A program made the translations under genes and the position numbers. Shown in pieces: positions 36,752 to 40,695 of a stretch of 40,695 nt of DNA. This DNA comes from Pseudomonadota bacterium (GTDB lineage Bacteria > Pseudomonadota > Alphaproteobacteria > Sphingomonadales > SMXR01), in contig JADFIA010000019.1 of NCBI GenBank assembly GCA_022566895.1, positions 1 to 40,695 on the forward strand. The letters are read 5' to 3'. Below the pieces are notes generated by a model. That model was given only the letters and a program-made list of their open reading frames with translations. It did no database searches and was not told the origin of the DNA. Position 1 is the first letter of the stretch, and each line of letters begins with the position of its first letter.

Positions 36752-37570
36752 ATGGCTCTGCGCTCCGCCCTTATCAACGTGATGGTCTCGGCCGCCTTCA
36801 AGGCAGCCAGAGGGCTTAACCGCGACTTCGGTGAAGTGGAAAACCTCCAGGTGTCGCGCAAAGGCCCGGCCGATTTCGTCTCGACGGCCGATCTGAAGGC
36901 CGAAAAAATCCTCTTTGAACAGCTCTCAAGGGCCCGGCCCGAGTTCGGCTTTTTGATGGAAGAGCGCGGCAGCAAGCCCTCAACCGGCGATACCCAGGGG
37001 CGCTGGATCGTCGATCCCCTGGACGGTACGACCAATTTTCTCCACGGCCTGCCCCACTTCGCGATCTCTATCGCGGCCGAGGAAAGGGGCCAGCTGGTGG
37101 CCGGCATCATTTACGATCCGATTAGGAACGAGATGTTCTGGGCCGATAAGGGACGCGGCGCCTATTTGAATGATCAGCGCCTCAGGGTGGCGGCCCGGCA
37201 CAGCCTCGATGTGGCGCTGCTGGCCACCGGCATCCCGTTCAAAGGGCGCGGCGGTCAGCAGATTTTCGAGGCCGAATTGTCGCATTTCATGGGCCAGGTG
37301 GCGGGCATCCGCCGCTTCGGCTCGGCGGCGCTCGATCTGGCCTACGTGGCGGCCGGTCGCTTCGACGGCTTTTGGGAGCGCAACCTGGCGCCCTGGGACA
37401 TCGCGGCCGGGGTGCTGATGGTCCAGGAGGCCGGCGGCTTTGTGACCGATGTGGGCGGCGGTCCGATCGATATTTCAAGCGGCCGGGTGCTGGCCGCCAA
37501 TGATCGCATGCATGCGCGCATGTTGCGGCTGCTCAAAGAGGCCGAAAAGTCGCTGGCTGATCAAGACTAG
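36752..37570 (+). CDS. suhB: Inositol monophosphatase family protein (SuhB-like)
   Basis: A 272-residue Mg-dependent phosphatase of the IMPase family. Metal-binding motifs are FLMEERGSK (glutamate near 69-71), WIVDPLDGTTNFLHGLPHFA near 87-106 and the C-terminal WDIAAGVLMVQEAGGFVTD near 213-231. It may dephosphorylate inositol phosphates and, as in E. coli SuhB, also assist rRNA transcription; which role applies here is unknown. The gene follows efp by 32 bases in the common alphaproteobacterial efp-suhB order. A palindrome ends the unit at 37612. Confidence 0.94.
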   Translation: MALRSALINVMVSAAFKAARGLNRDFGEVENLQVSRKGPADFVSTADLKAEKILFEQLSRARPEFGFLMEERGSKPSTGDTQGRWIVDPLDGTTNFLHGLPHFAISIAAEERGQLVAGIIYDPIRNEMFWADKGRGAYLNDQRLRVAARHSLDVALLATGIPFKGRGGQQIFEAELSHFMGQVAGIRRFGSAALDLAYVAAGRFDGFWERNLAPWDIAAGVLMVQEAGGFVTDVGGGPIDISSGRVLAANDRMHARMLRLLKEAEKSLADQD

Positions 37571-37611
37571 GCCCGGCCTTTAGACGGCAGGCGGTCCATA
37601 AATAGTCAAAA

Positions 37612-37645
37612 AAAGAGTCCGCTTTTGACCCGAAGCGGACTCTTT
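37612..37645 (+). terminator. Perfect 13-bp palindrome after suhB (repeat family copy A)
   Basis: AAAGAGTCCGCTT (37612-37624) and AAGCGGACTCTTT (37633-37645) are perfect complements with loop TTGACCCG. On the minus strand the stem is followed by a run of seven T bases; on the plus strand by three, so it could act as a two-way terminator. It is also a member of a family found at 38335, 38393 and 40379, all built on GTCCGCTTTTGACCCGAAGC or close variants. Confidence 0.65.
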
Positions 37646-37732
37646 GGATACCTCGCCGACCGCATCACCCGTTGGTTTTTCCTCTTCATGGCATTATCTT
37701 TCTGCGACGGGAGAAACAAAGGTGGGCCGAGC

Positions 37733-38299
37733 ATGAAAAATATCATCGCACTTTTGGCCCTCGCCGTGGGCACGTTGGCGTTGCTTGCTGTCGCCCTCGA
37801 TGCGGACCCCCAGGAGGTGGCCGGTAACCAGCCTAAAGGATACGTTCTAAAACTTGGGGAGGGCGAGGTCTTGAACCCCGACCGCATCATCAAGGCGAGC
37901 CCGGAAAGCGGCACGCAAGGGAGCGTCATGGTGCTGGACCGGGCGCCGGCCGATTTCACCGTCGGCCTGCATTACCATACTGAGGCAGATGAGTTCTTCT
38001 ATATTCTTGCCGGTCGCGGAACGTTCCGGCTCAACGGCGAGGGCATCGCTATCGAGCCGGGTGATATTATATTCGTGCCCGCCGGCCAGGATCACGGATT
38101 TTCGGTCAGCCCGGAGCAGCCTTTGGAGATGCTGGTATTCTTGGACAGACCAGGTCTAGCGCAAGATTTTCGCGAGCTGCATGCGCTGCGTGCGGCCAAC
38201 CCCGGGCCAATGACACTCGATGAGCGCAACGCCATCGCCCGTAAATACGGTACGATCTATAAGGAATTGAGTGGTCCAAGAAGCTTTGGGCCGGAATAA
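37733..38299 (+). CDS. Exported or membrane-anchored cupin-domain protein
   Basis: A 188-residue protein. An N-terminal hydrophobic segment (about 4-22, IIALLALAVGTLALLAVAL) is a signal peptide or anchor. A single cupin barrel follows at about 60-145: motif 1 GLHYHTEADEFFYILAGRG supplies two histidines and a glutamate, and motif 2 PGDIIFVPAGQDHGF supplies the third histidine, so a metal site is complete. Reaction and substrate are unknown; many such proteins are small-molecule sensors or dioxygenase-like enzymes. The frame is open back to 37625 but that would translate the palindrome, so ATG 37733 is chosen; the ribosome site is weak. It lies between palindrome copies A and B, with codons less GC-biased than the genes to the left. 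Confidence 0.8.
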   Translation: MKNIIALLALAVGTLALLAVALDADPQEVAGNQPKGYVLKLGEGEVLNPDRIIKASPESGTQGSVMVLDRAPADFTVGLHYHTEADEFFYILAGRGTFRLNGEGIAIEPGDIIFVPAGQDHGFSVSPEQPLEMLVFLDRPGLAQDFRELHALRAANPGPMTLDERNAIARKYGTIYKELSGPRSFGPE

Positions 38300-38334
38300 G
38301 GGAAGGCGCTAACTAGATGGCAGCCATCCTGAAG

Positions 38335-38358
38335 GTCCGCTTATGGCTAATAGCGGAC
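38335..38358 (+). repeat. Palindrome family copy B
   Basis: GTCCGCT (38335-38341) and AGCGGAC (38352-38358) with a diverged 10-base loop TATGGCTAAT. It follows the cupin gene by about 35 bases. TCTTTTC follows, so it could be a weak terminator for the cupin gene. Confidence 0.7.
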
Positions 38359-38392
38359 TCTTTTCAACACGCACGCACCAGGATCCGAAAGC

Positions 38393-38416
38393 GTCCGCTT
38401 TTGACCCAAAGCGGAC
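38393..38416 (+). repeat. Palindrome family copy C
   Basis: GTCCGCTTT (38393-38401) and AAAGCGGAC (38408-38416), loop TGACCC. Core and loop match copy A except for one base. It sits 28 bases beyond the 3' end of the aspartic protease gene, which is on the minus strand. Confidence 0.75.
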
Positions 38417-38444
38417 ATTGGCGGTTCATTTAAGGAGGCTGGCC

Positions 38445-39350
38445 TTAAGTACGCTCAATATAAACAGTGCGCGCGCCATAGTCGACAATCAGGCGTCCAT
38501 CAAACAAAAGGTCTGATCCAAGGATCATAGCAGGCTCGGCACTCAACCCCAGTGCCTCAAAAATGTGGATGTCGGCTACAGTCACCTGCGGATTTGTCCA
38601 TGTGCGGTCACCAGCCCTCAAGGCTTCCAGTTGTAGGGCAATACCCCGCGCGCCATGGCCCGAAGCTCCTTTGATCGTCTTGCTGGCCTTCTCAAAGGTT
38701 TGGGGCAGATCGATGCCTAAGGCCGCCGCGGCGGCTGGATTGAGAATTGAGCCGCGCGCACCGGTATCCAACAAGGCCGTTATCTTGACCTCGCCAATCA
38801 TGGTATCAAGCATCCAAATACCCCCAGGGTGTTGGCGAATAGGGACGGTGGTGAAATCACCATCGCCAGCGAGTTCCTTGGCGCTGCCACTGCTCAGGAC
38901 CAGGCGGCCCCCGATCGCGTCAATCTCAACCACATATTGCTCAAAAAAATCAGACCCCAAGATGCCGTAAAACGGCTTGCCTGGGATATTCAGAGGTCCC
39001 AAAGCCGGCAACAAGGGTGTTTCATAGGTAATAACACCACCGACCTTAACCGTCATCGGCGCGTACATATCGATTTGCCGCTGGCCCGTTGTGCCATGAA
39101 CTACGGCGCTTTCACCGTCTTCGGGCTTCAAGCCCAGCGCTGCCACCAATGGCTGCGTAATGCCCGTCCTGGATGCCCCTGTATCCAGAATAAAGTCATA
39201 GCTTTCGCCGTTCTCAAAGGTAATCGGCACGCGAAGATGGCCATTTGCATCCAGTTCCAAAGGCAAGGTCAGGGTTTGGGCCGCGGCTGTTTGGCTTGTA
39301 GCAAAAACCGCGATGGCTAAAATCAAACTCCCTATATACTGTCGTGTCAT
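38445..39350 (-). CDS. Secreted two-lobed retropepsin-like aspartic protease
   Basis: A 301-residue protein. A signal peptide (about 1-24, ILAIAVFATSQTAAAQ) is followed by two similar lobes, each with a full catalytic triplet: YDFILDTGASRTGITQ in the first and ITALLDTGARGSILNP in the second. Each lobe also has a later LG(S)D motif (GILGSDFFEQY and ILGSDLLFDGR). Both lobes therefore keep an active-site aspartate, as in pepsin, in a bacterial protein of gag-polyprotein-protease type. It is likely periplasmic; substrate unknown. AAGGA lies before ATG 39350; the frame open to 39515 passes through the promoter and the end of the next gene. Codon use is less GC-biased than in the left part of the window. 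It may be regulated by the LytTR gene upstream. Confidence 0.85.
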   Translation of the reverse strand: MTRQYIGSLILAIAVFATSQTAAAQTLTLPLELDANGHLRVPITFENGESYDFILDTGASRTGITQPLVAALGLKPEDGESAVVHGTTGQRQIDMYAPMTVKVGGVITYETPLLPALGPLNIPGKPFYGILGSDFFEQYVVEIDAIGGRLVLSSGSAKELAGDGDFTTVPIRQHPGGIWMLDTMIGEVKITALLDTGARGSILNPAAAAALGIDLPQTFEKASKTIKGASGHGARGIALQLEALRAGDRTWTNPQVTVADIHIFEALGLSAEPAMILGSDLLFDGRLIVDYGARTVYIERT

Positions 39351-39402
39351 ATTTTTTCCTTCTTGAGTGTCCGGGCCCAAACAGTGAGCCGCGTCGAGAC
39401 TG

Positions 39403-39431
39403 GACATAAGGGGGAGAACGGCTGTTGACAA
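39403..39431 (-). promoter_or_regulatory. Candidate promoter of the aspartic protease gene
   Basis: TTGTCA (39426-39431), 17 bases, TATGTC (39403-39408) on the minus strand; the -35 is 5/6 and the -10 only 3/6. Upstream, near 39460-39480, TTCGTC occurs twice at a 9-base spacing and may be a binding site. Confidence 0.35.
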
Positions 39432-39492
39432 ACCAAATTCGGCGCGATTGCCGGATTGTCGACGAATGGGACGAACGATCGATGAGCGGGTT

Positions 39493-40248
39493 CTAGGCTT
39501 TTGGCAAAAGCCCATCTATTGCGTGCTTGTATGACCGGCTGGATTGAACCTTGGCGCCGCCAGCAAGGGTCATTTCATAAACGCCCCGCCCCTTGGCCAT
39601 AACCGAAACAATCTTATCCTTGTTGACGATTGTGGTGCGATGAATTCTGGCGAAACCGTTCGGTGGCAAGCGATGTTCAAAGTTCGACAGCGTTTGCTTT
39701 TTGAGATAGGTACCTTTGTCTGTCGTAAGCTCAATATAATCGCCATTCGACTGCACATACACGAGGTCCGCAATTTCAAGCGTTCTAACTTCGCCCCGGA
39801 CTTCAACTGTTATACGGCGCTCGTTTCCTTGTTTCCCATCACCCGTTTGAGCGGCATGGGACGACCCCGCGCGCCGCAAATATAACAGGCTCCAGACAAA
39901 GTAGAATAACCCGAAATACAAGGTATCAGTGGAGAGAATTTCGAAAGGCATTTGAGCGACCGGACGGCCCAAAAGTGAGAAGAGCACGGGGTTCAACATG
40001 GCCGCCGTCAGCAATGCCGCTAGACCGCTGGCCAATCCGACCAGTAGAATTGGATGGCCAAATCGGCGAAAAGCCCGCTGCCCGTAGAAGAGGGTCATAG
40101 AGCTTGAAAGCAAAAACCCAACCAACAGAAAATACAAATTGCGGATCAGCGCAATTTCCCAGTGCCCATAGGAAAGGCCGTAAAGGAACAGCATCGAGGC
40201 TGCTCCGGTCCAGAAAACAAGCTGGAATAAAAATAATGATCTGGTCAT
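39493..40248 (-). CDS. Membrane-bound LytTR-domain transcription regulator
   Basis: A 251-residue protein. Four probable membrane helices lie in the first 135 residues (about 8-25, 34-52, 66-90 and 108-126). A linker (RRAGSSHAAQTGDGKQGNER) leads to a LytTR DNA-binding domain at about 150-250, with DLVYVQSNGDYIELTTDKG, the KKQTLSNFEHRLPPNGFARI core, HRTTIVNKDKI and a final SRSYKHAIDGLL. There is no receiver domain, so the membrane part may be the sensor or a partner-binding anchor. Several LytTR membrane regulators act with a small membrane inhibitor, but none is visible here. ATG 40248 has no ribosome site and a -10 box ends ten bases away, so translation may be leaderless. It lies upstream of and on the same strand as the protease gene. 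Confidence 0.88.
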   Translation of the reverse strand: MTRSLFLFQLVFWTGAASMLFLYGLSYGHWEIALIRNLYFLLVGFLLSSSMTLFYGQRAFRRFGHPILLVGLASGLAALLTAAMLNPVLFSLLGRPVAQMPFEILSTDTLYFGLFYFVWSLLYLRRAGSSHAAQTGDGKQGNERRITVEVRGEVRTLEIADLVYVQSNGDYIELTTDKGTYLKKQTLSNFEHRLPPNGFARIHRTTIVNKDKIVSVMAKGRGVYEMTLAGGAKVQSSRSYKHAIDGLLPKA

Positions 40249-40257
40249 GGGTCGATC

Positions 40258-40296
40258 ATTATAAAGACCGCGGTGGTACTGACAATGGCGCTGTCA
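40258..40296 (-). promoter_or_regulatory. LytTR gene promoter with overlapping inverted repeat
   Basis: On the minus strand TTGTCA (40280-40285), 16 bases, then a perfect TATAAT (40258-40263). The predicted start near 40251 is only about 3 bases before ATG 40248, which suggests a leaderless mRNA. TGACA (40280-40284) and TGTCA (40292-40296), 7 bases apart, form an inverted repeat overlapping the -35, a repressor or autoregulation position. CAGTT also occurs twice farther upstream (17-base period), not the usual 21-base spacing of LytTR sites. Confidence 0.55.
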
Positions 40297-40378
40297 CGTT
40301 AACTGGGCGATATCCGAAACTGATTGGCTTTGGTGATCAAATGCCTTGAGTACCTAAGCTGCAACCCGTAGCTCCAAC

Positions 40379-40402
40379 GTCCGTTTTTGACCCGAAGGGG
40401 GC
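40379..40402 (+). repeat. Palindrome family copy D (degenerate)
   Basis: GTCCGTTTTTGACCCGAAGG and the following GGGC (40379-40402) match copy A closely on the left and in the loop (TTGACCCGAAG), but the right arm has lost its match (GGGGGC instead of GCGGAC). It lies between the LytTR and rhodanese genes, 35 bases from the end of the latter. Confidence 0.6.
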
Positions 40403-40436
40403 TTTCGGAAGGGTCAGCACCACGGTAACCTTCTGC

Positions 40437-40695
40437 TCAACCAGGTTGAATTGGAAAGCCCAGCGCCCGCCACCGAAAAAGACCCCCTGGTAGGTTGGCT
40501 GCCTGGGTGAATCCGGCCCTCTCCAATATCAATGCCGCCTGCGCTGAGCGTGCACCGGATGGGCATACGGTTATCACAGGTCGATCCTTGGGCACATCCG
40601 ACAACCGATCACGCAGCACGCTGAGCGGAATCACCATCGAGCCCTTAATTTGTCCCAACGGGCTGGCGTTGAGCTCTTCTCGCTCGCGTACATCG
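40437..40695 (-). CDS. Rhodanese-domain protein, C-terminal part (cut by window edge)
   Basis: The minus-strand frame is open from the right edge to TGA at 40437, giving 85 residues. The fragment begins DVREREELNASPLGQIKGSM, the conserved DVRE...IPGA-type stretch of rhodanese domains, and contains the active-site loop VCPSGARSAQAALIL with its catalytic cysteine, then LPGGLFRWRALGFPI. A TTG at 40658 is not the start because conserved sequence continues upstream. A single-domain sulfurtransferase, or the end of a larger protein with a C-terminal rhodanese domain, are both possible. Sulfur transfer is the family role; the acceptor is unknown. Confidence 0.85.
   Translation of the reverse strand, partial: DVREREELNASPLGQIKGSMVIPLSVLRDRLSDVPKDRPVITVCPSGARSAQAALILERAGFTQAANLPGGLFRWRALGFPIQPG

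Noticed and set aside
37625-37732. Longer cupin protein starting inside the palindrome
   Set aside because: The extra 36 residues would translate the repeat and precede a clear signal-like N-terminus at 37733.
37571-40695. Insertion sequence or genomic island with a mobile element
   Set aside because: No transposase, integrase or target-site duplication is visible; only palindromes and altered composition are seen.

Overview
The window reads as a chromosomal segment of a GC-rich alphaproteobacterium. The evidence is an EipA-type (DUF1134) envelope protein, an RpoH-class sigma factor beside an RluD-type pseudouridine synthase, a serC-type leader RNA before serC-serA, a zapA/DUF4164-like pair, and a ruvCAB-ybgC-tolQRAB-pal-cpoB cluster. 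Many 4-base ATGA gene overlaps and strongly GC-ending codons fit this. A Rhodospirillales-like lineage is plausible, but the sequence alone does not settle it. Most genes are core housekeeping functions; no phage, transposase, CRISPR array, rRNA or tRNA is visible.

Layout. Bases 1-1900 (minus) hold two tandem, overlapping paralogues of a membrane protein with a TolB/FlgO-like domain and TPRs; the second runs off the left edge. Next come an acyl-CoA ligase (minus, with its own promoter and a large inverted repeat at the transcription start), eipA (plus) and a cold-shock protein (minus) that shares its stop codon region with eipA. A JAMM peptidase and a small membrane protein (minus) are divergent from rluD-rpoH (plus), with start codons that overlap. 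From 7617 to 11673 lies serC-serA-purA (minus), led by a serC-type RNA. From 11791 to about 27394 runs a long minus-strand gene train, in transcription order yebC, ruvC, ruvA, ruvB, ybgC, tolQ, tolR, tolA, tolB, pal, cpoB, tilS, ftsH, folP, glmM, thiD and a probable 43-residue small protein. Internal promoters are visible before pal and ftsH. Further right are ymdB-like phosphodiesterase, 5-formyl-THF cyclo-ligase, zapA and a DUF4164-like coiled-coil gene (minus).

The 331-base gap 29696-30026 holds a minus-strand promoter and a long imperfect hairpin that may be 6S RNA. To its right, on the plus strand, is a carbon-metabolism run tkt-gap-pgk-fba(class I)-thiE, then an 11-base tandem repeat, efp and suhB.

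From about 37571 to the right edge the character changes: four copies of one palindrome, a cupin protein, a two-lobed aspartic protease, a membrane-bound LytTR regulator with an apparently leaderless promoter, and a truncated rhodanese gene. This is the only clearly accessory part.

The best leads for something undescribed are the 43-residue ORF coupled to thiD, the structured RNA candidate at 29802-29903, the palindrome overlapping the rpoH promoter, the inverted repeat at the acyl-CoA ligase start, the palindrome family, and the LytTR/aspartic protease pair. I did not find a clear new multi-gene system.
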